A stretch of 19,609 bases of DNA from Eudoraea sp. (GCA_013042125.1 JABDQS010000066.1:1-19609), one strand, 5' to 3'; numbered from the stretch's first letter, positions 1 to 9,527 are shown. Translations and numbers: made by a program. The notes: generated by a model from the letters alone, not told the origin.

Positions 1-1076
1 GCTGAAGTATTTGTATTAGGTGCAGTAATTATAAATGCTTTTTTTCTGTAATCCGTATCGGGGATAGCATCAATTAATCTTCTATCTGCAATTTTTGGAT
101 TATTTCTGATCTGACTTCCATTAAAGGTATTACTTGCCAAATAAAAATATGAACGGAAAAATGTCGTCTCAGCCTCTATTACATTACTACCCCAAATAAC
201 TTCAGTAAGGTTGTTAGTGTTGAACCCTGACAACCATTCCGATTCATTTAATAAAGGATAATTCTGACGCGCCATAACTGCGGCATCTGCAGCAGTCTGC
301 CAATCACCTTTGGATAGGGCTGTTCTCGCCAATAGGCCGTAGGCAACATCAATGTTTAGTTGCGATTTGGATTCCGGGCCTCCACTTGGTCTGCCCGCTC
401 CATTTTCAAAAGCACTTATGGCGGCATTTAGATCGGCTTCGATCTGATCATAAACTTCCTGCACAGAAGATCTCGGTGCACTGGTAAATGGTGATTCCGA
501 GGAAAACAGTAAGGGTACTCCTGGATCAGCTGAAGGATTGCCGATTAGATAACCCCTTGCATAATGCTGAACCAATGATAGATATGAATAGGCTCGATAA
601 GTGTAAGCCTGACCTAAAATTTCATTTAGTGCCGGAGATTCTGTCAAACTTCCATCTGTAGCCCTATTAATTAGGAGATTAGCTCCTGCTATAATATTAT
701 ATCTATGATACCATAATATTTCACAGGTCAAAGATGTTTGATCCGTATGTGAATTCCATTGCATTTCAGTTCTCCACCCCAAATTATTGGCACTGGCAGA
801 ATGTATTAATCCTCCACTTAGATTATCCCCTAAAGGAACCCAATAATGGTTACCTGCTCTGGCGGTGTTACCACCAGGGAAAATAGTTTGAGATTGGGAA
901 TACAAGCCACGATGTAGTCCGTTTAAAACTAGCTGCATATTTGTTTCGTTAGCTAACGCATCAGCTGCTGAAATTGCATCGGTGGGAGTTGTATCTAAAA
1001 AATCGTCATCGCACGATATTATTACTATGGCCATTATTAAAAATGACATGAATTTTATTATTCTTGACATAATCAT
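1..1076 (-). CDS. SusD/RagB-family outer-membrane lipoprotein (5' part; 3' end outside window)
   Basis: This gene encodes the surface glycan- or nutrient-binding lipoprotein that forms a lid on its SusC partner. The frame is open from ATG at 1076 (a second in-frame ATG lies at 1070) to the window edge, about 358 codons, so the C-terminal third or so is missing. The N-terminus is a hydrophobic stretch ending in a lipobox (IISC) followed at once by DDDFLD. The SC-acidic-FLD pattern is typical of SusD proteins exported to the cell surface. Further in, the segment around AYTYRAYSYLSLVQHYARG matches the conserved TPR-like helix of the family. The gene starts 19 bp after the susC stop with no terminator between, so the two are surely co-transcribed. 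The substrate cannot be read from this sequence, because no glycoside hydrolase, lyase or sulfatase gene lies in the visible flank. Confidence 0.93.
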   Translation of the reverse strand, partial: MIMSRIIKFMSFLIMAIVIISCDDDFLDTTPTDAISAADALANETNMQLVLNGLHRGLYSQSQTIFPGGNTARAGNHYWVPLGDNLSGGLIHSASANNLGWRTEMQWNSHTDQTSLTCEILWYHRYNIIAGANLLINRATDGSLTESPALNEILGQAYTYRAYSYLSLVQHYARGYLIGNPSADPGVPLLFSSESPFTSAPRSSVQEVYDQIEADLNAAISAFENGAGRPSGGPESKSQLNIDVAYGLLARTALSKGDWQTAADAAVMARQNYPLLNESEWLSGFNTNNLTEVIWGSNVIEAETTFFRSYFYLASNTFNGSQIRNNPKIADRRLIDAIPDTDYRKKAFIITAPNTNTS

Positions 1077-1095
1077 TACGTTTTATTGTTTTTTA

Positions 1096-4000
1096 TTAAA
1101 ATGCTGCATTTAAACCAAAAGAAATAATCCTTGTTGGATTAAAGTCGTTACCTCCGGGAGTACCTGCTAAATTAAACTGAGGATTCAATCCGGTTCTCTT
1201 ACTTTTAAGATATAGATTTTCACCTGATACTGAAACTCTAAATGTATCAAGGCCAAGTTGATTGGCAATATTACTGTCAAAAGTATATCCCAAATTCACA
1301 TTTCTAAGGGACCAAAATGAAGCATCGGTTAGAAACCGTTCTGATTGTGTTCTTACCAAGTTTGGATTTCCGGCTTCTAATCTAGGCACATCAGTGATGT
1401 CTCCTGGTTGACGCCATGCTTTTAAAATGTCCGGATGGTAAGAGCTTCCAAAATTCCCACTATGCATCATTGCCGAATATCCATTATCTAAGAATTCACC
1501 GCCAATGCCATAGTTGACCAGAATATCTAACGAAAATCCTTTATAGCTTAAACTATTCGCCACTGATCCAAGAAGATCAGGGATAGAACTGTCTCCTGTA
1601 TAGGCTCTTTCCGTTGCTTGCCAATCGTTGGTTGTTGCAATTTCTCCATTTCCATCTAGCACAGGAACACTTTCTCCATCTTCATTTAATTCATACTGAA
1701 GGAATAATTGATCTCCAGTTGCAGGGTCTACACCTGCAGTTCTAAGTAAAAAGAAATCAAATCTTGAACGTCCTTCTGCCCAGCGTTTTGAACCATTGAT
1801 GAACGGATCTGGTAAACTTGTAATTTCATTTTTAAATGTAGAGGCCTGCAAAGTAACGTCCCATCTGAAGTCATTCTTATTAAGCAGATGCGTGGTTAAA
1901 GCAATTTCCCACCCTGAATTAAACATGTCACCAATATTGGTTGGAACTTCATTTAAACCATTACTAGGTGCAATTGGAAGTAGATAAAGTAAATCGGATG
2001 AATTCCTTTTGTAATACTCAACTGTACCATCTAGAAAATTATTAAAAAATGCAAATTCTAACGCTACATCAAAATTCTCAATCGTTTCCCATTGTAATGC
2101 AGAATTTCCAATGTCTGTAAATATGATTGCAGGGTCAGCGGCATTTGAGGTAATTGAGAATCTAGGTTGAGACAAGAAAAAATCTCCAAGATCGTCATTA
2201 CCTACTTCACCATACGAAGCTCTTAGCTTTAGTTGATTGACAAAATTTGAATCACTTAGGAAATTTTCCTGATCTATTCGCCAGGAACCGCCTACGGAGT
2301 AGAATGTTCCCCATCTGGTATCTCTATCAAAAACCGATGAACCATCCCGTCTTACCGAACCACTTATATAATATTTATTATTGTAGTTGTAGTTAATTCT
2401 TGAAAAGAAACCTTCAATACTTTTTCTTGTTGATGATCCTCCTAAACGCACAATATTGGAAAAATTATCAAACTCAAAGATCCCATTTGCTGCCTGTACC
2501 GTTTTGAGACCATCATTACTGGTAAAAGTTCTATCAAAACTTTCGTGACCAGCGGTAATGTCAATATTATGGTCGCCAAAGCTTTTTACGTAAGTTATAA
2601 TTTGGTTGAAGTTCTCTACTTGCCTTCTAAACCTTGTTTCACTATATCTTCCATCTGGCTGAGCATCCCCTATTATTGCATTTTCATACTCCTTTTCCAG
2701 ACCCTCGTTGATGTCTCTACCATAGTTAACTCTTACACTTAGGCCATCAAAAATCTCGACATCTCCAAAAAATCTGAATCCATAGGTGTTGTCCCTATCG
2801 CGTTCATCATTTAAGAAAAGCTCTTGCAGGGCATGACGACCTTGGCTAATTGGCCTTGATCCGATATTAAATTCAGAAAATCCTTCACCGTTATCGAATA
2901 CTAAATCTCCAAAAACATCTCTCACAAGGTTTCCTTGCAAATCATTTACATACACGGGATAAACTGAACCTATATTCTTAGCAAAACCAAAAGGATTTAC
3001 TATACTGCCTCCTCCTGCAGAGCTAGGAGCAGTTGCTTCTGTTATAGTAATATTGGCGCTACCTCCTACGGTTACACGATCACTAACATCGAATTCCGCG
3101 TTCAATCTCGTGGTCAAACGATCAAATTTCGAAGTGACTACAAAACTTTCCTCATCCAAATAAGAAGCAGAGAAAAATACTTTATGATCTTCACCTCCTC
3201 CAGAAACATTTACATTATAATTTTGCCGAACACCAGTGCGAGATAATACATCATACCAATTCAGACTTTTATAAATCACTTCTGCATTTGGATTTAGGCG
3301 ACCATCTGTTCCAACAATTTGATCATTAGGAACATTAAAAGGATTATACCCTAAGCTGTTGTAGATGTTTGCAGAAGCAAATGTAGCATCTCCAGCACCT
3401 GCGCTTGAATTCTTCAATGCTTCCCACATGGTTTCGTAGTACTGACCAGGTGTAAGCTCTGGATAAAATGGAATAGCTGGTGATACCAATCCATATTGCA
3501 TAGAGGCATTTACCTGTATATCTCCTCTTGTACCGCTTTTTGTAGTTATAATAACTACACCATTAGCAGCCCTAGAACCATATAATGATGTTGATGCGGC
3601 ATCCTTAAGTATTGTGAACGATTCTATGTCTTCCTGATTAATTGTATTCAATGCACCTTCATATTGAACACCATCTACAATAAACAGAGGATCGGTATCG
3701 CCATTGAGCGTTCCCACTCCTCGAATAACAATCCCGGGAGATGATCCTGGTCCTTGAGATGATGTGAACTGAACACCTGTAGCTCTACCTTCAATAGCAG
3801 CAATAGGAGAAGTTACATTTCTAATGGCCAAATCTTCAGCACCAACAACACTAGCTGAACCTGTAAAGGCTTCTTTTGTGGAAGTTCCATATGCCGTAAC
3901 AATAACCTCATCTAAGGCCTGTGCATCTTCCAGCATCTGCACATTAATGGTGTTGGATGCGCCAACAGTTATTTCAGTTGTTTTTTGGCCTATATAGCTA

Positions 4001-4221
4001 AACCTTAATTTTTGCCCTACTGAAGCGGTAATACTATAATTACCGTCAAAATCAGTTTGGGTACCAGTTGTCGTTCCAACAATTATAATTGAAACACCGG
4101 GCAAGGGTACACCGGTCTCGTTTGTTACCGTTCCCCTAATTGCTTTTTCCTGTGCCATAGTGAATGACATATTTAATAATATTGAACACGTCAATAAAAG
4201 TAAAATCCTGATGTTCTTCAT
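1096..4221 (-). CDS. SusC/RagA-family TonB-linked outer-membrane transporter
   Basis: This is the outer-membrane, TonB-dependent importer that pairs with the SusD-like protein downstream. At 1041 residues it has the full length for the family. Visible in order are a signal peptide (about 1-23, cut near TMA/QE), a carboxypeptidase-regulatory-like beta domain (about 26-100, with GTVTNETGVPLPGVSIIIVG), a TonB-box-like DEVIVTAYG at 104-112, a plug with the family signature LKDAASTSLYGSRAANGVV at 205-223, and a long aromatic-rich beta-barrel ending in ISFGLNAAF. The terminal Phe is usual for barrel assembly. The stop is followed after 19 bp by susD. No sigma or anti-sigma pair or hybrid two-component gene is visible beside it, so its regulator is unknown. 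The long gene-free stretch upstream makes this the first gene of its transcript. Function as a SusC transporter is confident; the substrate (carbohydrate, peptide or other) is not known. Confidence 0.96.
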   Translation of the reverse strand: MKNIRILLLLTCSILLNMSFTMAQEKAIRGTVTNETGVPLPGVSIIIVGTTTGTQTDFDGNYSITASVGQKLRFSYIGQKTTEITVGASNTINVQMLEDAQALDEVIVTAYGTSTKEAFTGSASVVGAEDLAIRNVTSPIAAIEGRATGVQFTSSQGPGSSPGIVIRGVGTLNGDTDPLFIVDGVQYEGALNTINQEDIESFTILKDAASTSLYGSRAANGVVIITTKSGTRGDIQVNASMQYGLVSPAIPFYPELTPGQYYETMWEALKNSSAGAGDATFASANIYNSLGYNPFNVPNDQIVGTDGRLNPNAEVIYKSLNWYDVLSRTGVRQNYNVNVSGGGEDHKVFFSASYLDEESFVVTSKFDRLTTRLNAEFDVSDRVTVGGSANITITEATAPSSAGGGSIVNPFGFAKNIGSVYPVYVNDLQGNLVRDVFGDLVFDNGEGFSEFNIGSRPISQGRHALQELFLNDERDRDNTYGFRFFGDVEIFDGLSVRVNYGRDINEGLEKEYENAIIGDAQPDGRYSETRFRRQVENFNQIITYVKSFGDHNIDITAGHESFDRTFTSNDGLKTVQAANGIFEFDNFSNIVRLGGSSTRKSIEGFFSRINYNYNNKYYISGSVRRDGSSVFDRDTRWGTFYSVGGSWRIDQENFLSDSNFVNQLKLRASYGEVGNDDLGDFFLSQPRFSITSNAADPAIIFTDIGNSALQWETIENFDVALEFAFFNNFLDGTVEYYKRNSSDLLYLLPIAPSNGLNEVPTNIGDMFNSGWEIALTTHLLNKNDFRWDVTLQASTFKNEITSLPDPFINGSKRWAEGRSRFDFFLLRTAGVDPATGDQLFLQYELNEDGESVPVLDGNGEIATTNDWQATERAYTGDSSIPDLLGSVANSLSYKGFSLDILVNYGIGGEFLDNGYSAMMHSGNFGSSYHPDILKAWRQPGDITDVPRLEAGNPNLVRTQSERFLTDASFWSLRNVNLGYTFDSNIANQLGLDTFRVSVSGENLYLKSKRTGLNPQFNLAGTPGGNDFNPTRIISFGLNAAF

Positions 4222-5000
4222 TGATTAAATTTTAGTTAATTATTAAGTTAGTTAATTTTAAAAATCAACAAAAAAGTGGAGGTGAGGATTAAGGTGGTTT
4301 TGAATTTACACACCTTATTTTGTTCATTTTTAAGACTCGAATTCTCAAGATATTAATAATTGTATAAAATACCCATTGATTTTAAAATTTAACATTTTAC
4401 GATACTTGTACGTATTCTCTGTCATCCATTTACTCTTTTAGGTTATTTCACCACTCATTCTTGTTAAAATAACACAAGGTAAAATTGCTTAAATGTGGCT
4501 TGCTACATAAACTTTATGGAATCCATCTCACCGTGTATATTATTACTATACTTATTCGAGTCTCAAAAAAGGTTTAGATTCCCAAGGAAAATACTCTGTT
4601 TCAAAGTCACTATGTATCAAATTATTTTGAGATTAATGGATATAAGGATGCTCCGGCTTAAGATGCCATTATATCTTCATTGTTAAAGTAAGCTCAAACA
4701 TGGTAATTACCGCACAACAATTCCGTGGAAATAAAGAAAGGTGTTATATATAGAATACACTATTTAAGCAGTTGTGTAAAATCTGTGAAACCACTTCGAT
4801 ATGCAAAGCATATATCTATAAGACCACATACTTATAAAATTTAGTTGGTTAGACCTTTTTTTACAGCTTGTTCATTCTGTTATATAAATATGGGATGATT
4901 ATCTCTCCCTTACCTACAAAGACATCTGATTGTTTTCTACGAAATGCAGCTTCCGGCTCAGTTCCATTATTTATTTGATGTATGGTGTCCTCTGCTTCCC
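4222..5000. other. Gene-free region upstream of susC
   Basis: This AT-rich stretch of about 780 bp separates the susCD operon from the polymerase cassette. I found no open frame with family resemblance in it; the few short frames are low-complexity. The half near susC should carry its promoter and leader, but I see no convincing TAnnTTTG element on the minus strand. One inverted repeat, TAAGGTG (4290-4296) and CACCTTA (4311-4317) with a 14-nt spacer, lies 70-95 bp before the susC start and could be an operator or leader hairpin. The half near 5000 holds the end of the polymerase transcript, where no strong hairpin with a T-run was seen. Confidence 0.5.
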
Positions 5001-7187
5001 TTATGTCACTTCTTCATCTCTCACATCCCTTTTAACTTTAGTCTTAGCAAAAGGCCGCTTTTTATTAGCTGTCTTCATATCTGCATAGCGTGGATCCTGG
5101 ATATAATCTTGTTTCTGCAACTTAATGACCTCAATACTTAGAAATCCGAATTCGCTCACCACCTTTCCATAAAACCGATAGATGCCCCTTCCCCTGAAAA
5201 AATACCGGGCGGCTACCGGAGGAAACAATACCGTATCAAAGACCTCCCCATGCTGGTCCACCAGGGTAGCAAAGTTCATGCGTTTGCCCTTGTGGGTCTT
5301 GGTATTCTTTACGGTCACCAAATATCCGTACAGATCTATGTGCCGGTTGAGGTAACGCGGAAGATCCCTGCTTCCATGGGTGTTCTTAAGAGGCTCTTTC
5401 AACAAACAAAAGGGGCTGCACAGGCAAAATCCCAGCAATTCCAGTTCGGTAAAGGCCATCTCCAGATCTGTGGTATGCAGCCGGGGGATCTCAAAATCCT
5501 GATGAGCCGGTGGAAAGAGTTTTGGATGGTCTATGGCATTTCCCTTGGAAAGAAATAAATGTGCCTCCCATAAAAGTTCGTGTTTATTGATCCCGGTAAA
5601 CCGGAAGGCATTGATACGGATCAGGATACTGAGTTGTTCAATTGAGATCAATACCCTATCCAAAAAATCTTCCAGAGAAGTAAACGTTCCATGGGCCTGC
5701 CGTTCCTTTAAGATACGATCCATAACACGCCCTTCCAGTTCCTTCAGATACATGAATCCCAGATAGATCTCCTTCCCATAGATACAATTCACGGCCATAC
5801 TATTATTGATACAGGGCGCATGAATAGTAGCACCCAGCATACGCGCCTCATGCACATAGAATTCTGAGCGGTAAAACCCACCCCCGTTATTCAACACCGC
5901 TACCAAATACTCCAGCGGGTAGTAGGCTCGTAAAAAAAGGCTTTGATAACTTTCCACCGCATAGGAGGCAGAGTGCCCTTTGGCAAAGGCATACCCGGCA
6001 AAGCTGGCTACCTGGTGCCAGATCTCATCTATCAGTGAATCTTTATACCCCTTCTTGCGGCAATTCTCCACAAATTTGTCTTTTACCTTTTGGAACTCTT
6101 CGCGCGAGCGGTACTTGCCGCTCATCCCTCTTCGAAGCACATCGGCTTCTCCAAGGGTAAGTCCGGCAAAATAATGGGCCACTTTAATGACATCTTCCTG
6201 GTAGACCATCACTCCATAGGTTTCCGGCATAATGTCTAGCATTACCGGGTGACCCTTTTCTTCTGCCCTTCCCGGGTTCCTGTGCCGCTGAATGTACTCG
6301 CGCATCATTCCACTCTGGGCCACCCCCGGCCGTATGATAGAACTGGCAGCCACCAGGCCCAGATAGGTATCTACCTCCAACTTTTTCAACAACATCCGCA
6401 TGGCGGGCGATTCCACATAAAAACATCCCATGCACTGTGCAGATTTGATCATATTATTGATATGGGGGTCTTCCTTGAATTTTTTGATATCATGGATATC
6501 TATACTGCTGTATTCCTCTGGTTGGTTGAGGGCCAGGATCTGAATAGCCTCCTTGATCTTTGCCAGGCCACGTTGCCCCAGAATATCAAATTTATACAGC
6601 CCTACATCCTCTGCGATCACCATATCGAACTGGGTGGTGGGAAAGCCCTTGGGGGGCAGATGGGTAGCCGAAAAATAATGCAGTGGTCTTTCACTGATGA
6701 GAATTCCCCCCGCATGGATACTGAGGTAGTTGGGCATATCCTTGATGAGATTTCCGTACTTCAACACCAAAAGCGACACCTCATCTAATTCCGTAGGCTT
6801 GTAATGCCCACCGCACAACACATCGATCTCTGCCTTGGGAAGACCAAATACCTTCCCCAGTTCCCGGATCACCCCTCTCGACTTAAATGTAACGTAGGTC
6901 CCCAGAAGGGAGACATGCTGAAAGCGATCAAAGATGTATTGGGTGATTTCTCCCCTGTCCTTCCAGGAAAAATCAATGTCGAAATCGGGCGGATTGGTCC
7001 GGTACAAATTGATAAAACGTTCAAAGTAGAGGTCGAGCTCAATAGGATCCACATCTGTGATCCTGAGGAGGTAGGCCACAATACTATTGGCTCCACTCCC
7101 CCGCCCCACATAGTAAAAATTGCGTCTCCTGGCTTCGGAGACAATGTCCCAGTTGATCAGGAAATAGGAGACAAACTCCTTTTCCTG
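5001..7187 (-). CDS. dnaE: DnaE-type DNA polymerase III alpha, C-terminal part after a frameshift
   Basis: This is the catalytic and C-terminal two thirds of an alpha-subunit-like replicative/error-prone polymerase. The frame continues the preceding fragment after a -1 shift near 7187. It then reads FVSYFLINWDIV, GRGSGANSIVAYLL, the acidic catalytic motif PDFDIDF, and further on YKFDILGQRGLAKI, which holds the third catalytic Asp of family C polymerases. The C-terminus has a helix-hairpin-helix-like INAFRFTGINKHELL and an OB-fold-like segment (DLYGYLVTVKNTKTHKGKRM), then a basic tail. The whole protein, rejoined, is near 1000 residues, shorter than a main replicative DnaE (about 1150 or more) and like the second DnaE-type polymerase that sits beside dinB in many Flavobacteriaceae. 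A GTG at 7109 could in theory restart translation, but the product would lack the PHP domain. All catalytic motifs are intact, so the split looks recent or is a sequence error. Confidence 0.85.
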   Translation of the reverse strand, partial: QEKEFVSYFLINWDIVSEARRRNFYYVGRGSGANSIVAYLLRITDVDPIELDLYFERFINLYRTNPPDFDIDFSWKDRGEITQYIFDRFQHVSLLGTYVTFKSRGVIRELGKVFGLPKAEIDVLCGGHYKPTELDEVSLLVLKYGNLIKDMPNYLSIHAGGILISERPLHYFSATHLPPKGFPTTQFDMVIAEDVGLYKFDILGQRGLAKIKEAIQILALNQPEEYSSIDIHDIKKFKEDPHINNMIKSAQCMGCFYVESPAMRMLLKKLEVDTYLGLVAASSIIRPGVAQSGMMREYIQRHRNPGRAEEKGHPVMLDIMPETYGVMVYQEDVIKVAHYFAGLTLGEADVLRRGMSGKYRSREEFQKVKDKFVENCRKKGYKDSLIDEIWHQVASFAGYAFAKGHSASYAVESYQSLFLRAYYPLEYLVAVLNNGGGFYRSEFYVHEARMLGATIHAPCINNSMAVNCIYGKEIYLGFMYLKELEGRVMDRILKERQAHGTFTSLEDFLDRVLISIEQLSILIRINAFRFTGINKHELLWEAHLFLSKGNAIDHPKLFPPAHQDFEIPRLHTTDLEMAFTELELLGFCLCSPFCLLKEPLKNTHGSRDLPRYLNRHIDLYGYLVTVKNTKTHKGKRMNFATLVDQHGEVFDTVLFPPVAARYFFRGRGIYRFYGKVVSEFGFLSIEVIKLQKQDYIQDPRYADMKTANKKRPFAKTKVKRDVRDEEVT

Positions 7188-8038
7188 ATGAGCTGTAATT
7201 CTTTGCTAAGGCGCTCCCGTATTGGTTTACTTACTTCCGGGTAGCGGTAGGGTAAGCCTTTGTTGCACAATTCTTCCAACAGTTTTTCATCGGCCTCCTT
7301 GCTATCCAGATAGGTGCTCAGGTTTTGCGGCTTTCGATCCTTTGAAAAATCGAAGTGGATGCTGCATGTCTGCATGAGTCGCTCCGTATTTTGGAGGATA
7401 AAGGGATATTCCGAAAAGACTTGTGCCAGGTTCTTTACAGGAAACATCCGCTCCTCGAAAGAGGCCTCCTCTTCTTTGGGGAGCTTGCTCAGCAACACAT
7501 TATTATCAATGGCCCGTAACAGACGATGCGCATTAAAATCGCGCTTATTCCTGAAAGTAACGGGCTGCAACAGTACCAGCTTGTCCTTGTGTTCTATAAG
7601 CCTGGAAAATGGCAATCGTCTCAGGTCCGTGACAGAGATGCCAATGTACTCATGGTCTAAAAAATGATACTGGTCATTGAGGAGTACTTTTTCGAAAGGA
7701 TAGATAACATACGCATGCTTAAAGACGGGTGCCCGTTTCGGGAGCTTTTTCTCTTCATGCAGATGTTCTGACAAGAACTCATTAAGCTCCCGGTATCCTT
7801 CATTATTCCTGGCGATCCCTACAAAACAAGACGAAACCCCGTTACGGAAATCGATCCCCAAAATAGGGTGTATCCCAAAGTCTGCAGCCCTCCGAACAAA
7901 ATTGAGGCAGGCAGAGGTATTGTTGATATCGGTAAGGGCCAGGCGGGTTATCTCATTCTCTCTGGCCAGCTCCAAAAGGGCCACTTCGGAAAAGGTCCCG
8001 AAGCGAAGACTGTAGTATGTGTGGCAGTTTAAATACAT
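7157..8038 (-). CDS. dnaE: DnaE-type DNA polymerase III alpha, N-terminal PHP-domain part before a frameshift
   Basis: This is the N-terminal third of the same polymerase. It starts with the PHP-domain hallmark MYLNCHTYYSLRFGTFSE and continues with LALTDINNTSACLNFVRRA and HPILGIDFRNG, as in DnaE-type polymerases. I prefer ATG 8038 as the start because it gives the usual MYLNCHTYYS terminus and lies right after a purine-rich AGAGAAAGAAAGAG run. The in-frame ATG at 8065 would add nine residues, almost all Lys, Arg or Glu. The frame breaks after SKELQLI: the next codons read RKRSLSPIS and stop at 7157. Inserting one base near 7187 (CATCAGG to CATCCAGG) would give ELQLIQEKEFVSYFLINWD and join the downstream frame. 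Without the polymerase core this fragment alone cannot be a polymerase. dinB lies about 270 bp upstream on the same strand, so the two were probably one transcription unit. Confidence 0.85.
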   Translation of the reverse strand: MYLNCHTYYSLRFGTFSEVALLELARENEITRLALTDINNTSACLNFVRRAADFGIHPILGIDFRNGVSSCFVGIARNNEGYRELNEFLSEHLHEEKKLPKRAPVFKHAYVIYPFEKVLLNDQYHFLDHEYIGISVTDLRRLPFSRLIEHKDKLVLLQPVTFRNKRDFNAHRLLRAIDNNVLLSKLPKEEEASFEERMFPVKNLAQVFSEYPFILQNTERLMQTCSIHFDFSKDRKPQNLSTYLDSKEADEKLLEELCNKGLPYRYPEVSKPIRERLSKELQLIRKRSLSPIS

Positions 8039-8078
8039 TTTTTTTCTCTTTCTTTCTCTCTTCATTTCTTTTTTACCT

Positions 8079-8110
8079 TCTCTTTTCTTTACTCGTCTAA
8101 AGAAAAGAGA
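8079..8110 (-). promoter_or_regulatory. Hairpin in the leader of the dnaE-type gene
   Basis: A perfect 12-bp inverted repeat, TCTCTTTTCTTT (8079-8090) and AAAGAAAAGAGA (8099-8110) with an 8-nt loop, lies 41 bp before the preferred start of the polymerase gene. On the coding strand the 3' arm is the purine-rich AAAGAAAAGAGA, just before more A/G-rich leader. It could hold the ribosome-entry region in a stem, but this is inference from the repeat alone. Confidence 0.4.
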
Positions 8111-8139
8111 GAAAAGAAAGGACGGCTTCTCTGAGGAAT

Positions 8140-8197
8140 TTTACCCGACAAGCGGGTAAACTGGTCTCGAAACTCCGCCATCCCGCCTAAGGCGGGA
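8140..8197. repeat. Two short GC-rich palindromic elements between dinB and the dnaE-type gene
   Basis: The first is TTTACCCG (8140-8147) and CGGGTAAA (8153-8160) around a 5-nt loop. The second is TCCCGCC (8181-8187) and GGCGGGA (8191-8197) around TAA. Both are perfect and resemble in style the palindromes at 14084-14127. From memory, palindromes of this kind are scattered through intergenic DNA of Flavobacteriaceae. They lie where an uninterrupted dinB-dnaE junction would be expected and make that gap unusually long. Confidence 0.55.
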
Positions 8198-8312
8198 CGA
8201 GTACCACCGGAGATTTCTCAACCCTATTCTCCAGATAAGCGGGAAGGTTCAATTTGAATCTTTATCCTTGCTTCATTCCTTTTGTTTTTTGGAATTTGTT
8301 ATTTGAATTTTG

Positions 8313-9527
8313 CTACTGTTTTCTATGCGCCAGCACAATGGGAGGTTGTCCATTGAACGGATTGTGCATCCTCCCAATGGTTTTGGCCCCCATGCCCGAG
8401 GCACGAAGCACGCTCTTGTCTCCAAAACGCTCCCGGAGTTGATCCATGGCTGCGTATAAGTTGAGGGCCTCCTCGGTATCTTCGAACAAATTGATCTGGT
8501 AATTGCCCGGTACCAAATGGCTGAACCGGATCCCTATAAGGCGTACCAGCATCCGTTTGTTATAGAGGACGTTGAAGAGCTCCAGGATCCTGGGGATAAG
8601 AATATGGTCTGCACTGGTATAGGGAATACGGACTTGTTTGGAATAGGTATTAAAATCTGAATAGCGCACTTTTACCGCAATACAGGCGGTTAGTTTTTCG
8701 CCCCGCCGCAGTTGGTAGGCCAGGTTCTCTGTCATGGCAATTAAAATGCCCCTGAGTTTAATTACATCTATGGTATCCTTGTCAAAAGTGCGTTCTGTAG
8801 AGATCGATTTACGATCCGAAAAGGGGATCACGGGAGTATTGTCTACCCCATTGGCGCGTTTCCAGATGACCCTCCCATTGGCACCCAGTACCCGTTGCAT
8901 TATGTCCATGGGCATTTCCTGTATGGTCCTTACCCGCCGCAGCCCCAAATTCCGGAGAGTTTGGTAGGTCTTGTCACCTACCATGGGGATCTTTTTGATG
9001 GATAGCGGGGCCAGAAAGCGTTTTTCGTACCCAAAATCTACCTTTAGCTGGTTATTGGGTTTGGCCTCGTTCGTAGCCACTTTAGAGACCACCTTGTTAA
9101 CAGATAGGCCAAAGGAAATAGGGAGTCCGGTTTCCCTGGTAATCGCCCTCCGGAGTTCGGACGCATACTGATAGCAGCCAAAAAAACGGTCCATCCCGGA
9201 AAGGTCTGCATAGAACTCATCAATGCTCGACTTTTCAAAGAGGGGTACCTTTTCTTTGATGATCTCGGTAACCAGGTCTGAATGCTTGCTATAGGTACCT
9301 GCATTGCCCCGTATCACTACTGCTTCGGGACAGAGTTCCCGTGCCATTTTCATGGGCATACCAGAGTGTACCCCAAAGCCACGGGTCTCATAACTACAGG
9401 CAGCTACTACCCCGCGGTCACTGGTACCTCCTACCAATAGGGGTTTATTCTTTAACTCACTGTTAATAAGGCGTTCTACGGATACAAAAAAAGTATCGAG
9501 GTCGAGATGTAAAATGGTCTTTTGCAT
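8313..9527 (-). CDS. dinB: DNA polymerase IV (DinB, Y-family translesion polymerase)
   Basis: This gene encodes a Y-family polymerase that copies past damaged bases with low fidelity. The palm carries DLDTFFVSVE (catalytic Asp9) and SSIDEFYADLSG (Asp103-Glu104), counted from ATG 9527. The fingers have the usual YETRGFGVHSGMPM segment, the thumb a helix-hairpin-helix (KKIPMVGDKTYQTL), and the little-finger region follows. Near the C-terminus QINLF (about 344-348) fits the QxxLF beta-clamp-binding motif, followed by a UmuC/DinB-like LYAAMDQLRERFG helix. The length of 404 residues is normal. I chose ATG 9527 over the TTG three codons upstream because the frame then starts in the usual way (MQKTILHLDLDTF). 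The dnaE-type polymerase gene lies downstream on the same strand, a pairing known from Bacteroidetes and comparable in logic to ImuB-DnaE2 mutagenesis cassettes. The start codon sits directly behind a set of dyads. Confidence 0.95.
   Translation of the reverse strand: MQKTILHLDLDTFFVSVERLINSELKNKPLLVGGTSDRGVVAACSYETRGFGVHSGMPMKMARELCPEAVVIRGNAGTYSKHSDLVTEIIKEKVPLFEKSSIDEFYADLSGMDRFFGCYQYASELRRAITRETGLPISFGLSVNKVVSKVATNEAKPNNQLKVDFGYEKRFLAPLSIKKIPMVGDKTYQTLRNLGLRRVRTIQEMPMDIMQRVLGANGRVIWKRANGVDNTPVIPFSDRKSISTERTFDKDTIDVIKLRGILIAMTENLAYQLRRGEKLTACIAVKVRYSDFNTYSKQVRIPYTSADHILIPRILELFNVLYNKRMLVRLIGIRFSHLVPGNYQINLFEDTEEALNLYAAMDQLRERFGDKSVLRASGMGAKTIGRMHNPFNGQPPIVLAHRKQ

Noticed and set aside
6184..6435. 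Minus-strand 83-codon frame inside the polymerase gene
   Set aside because: It is a same-strand alternative frame within an intact, motif-bearing coding region.
6249..6788. Plus-strand open frame of 179 codons
   Set aside because: It lies wholly antisense to the dnaE-type polymerase core, which has clear catalytic motifs; the frame shows no family signature and is a composition effect.
7157..7200. Programmed -1 ribosomal frameshift in the polymerase gene
   Set aside because: No X-XXY-YYZ slippery heptamer lies in the overlap, and the exact join is best restored by adding one base, so a mutation or sequence error is more likely.
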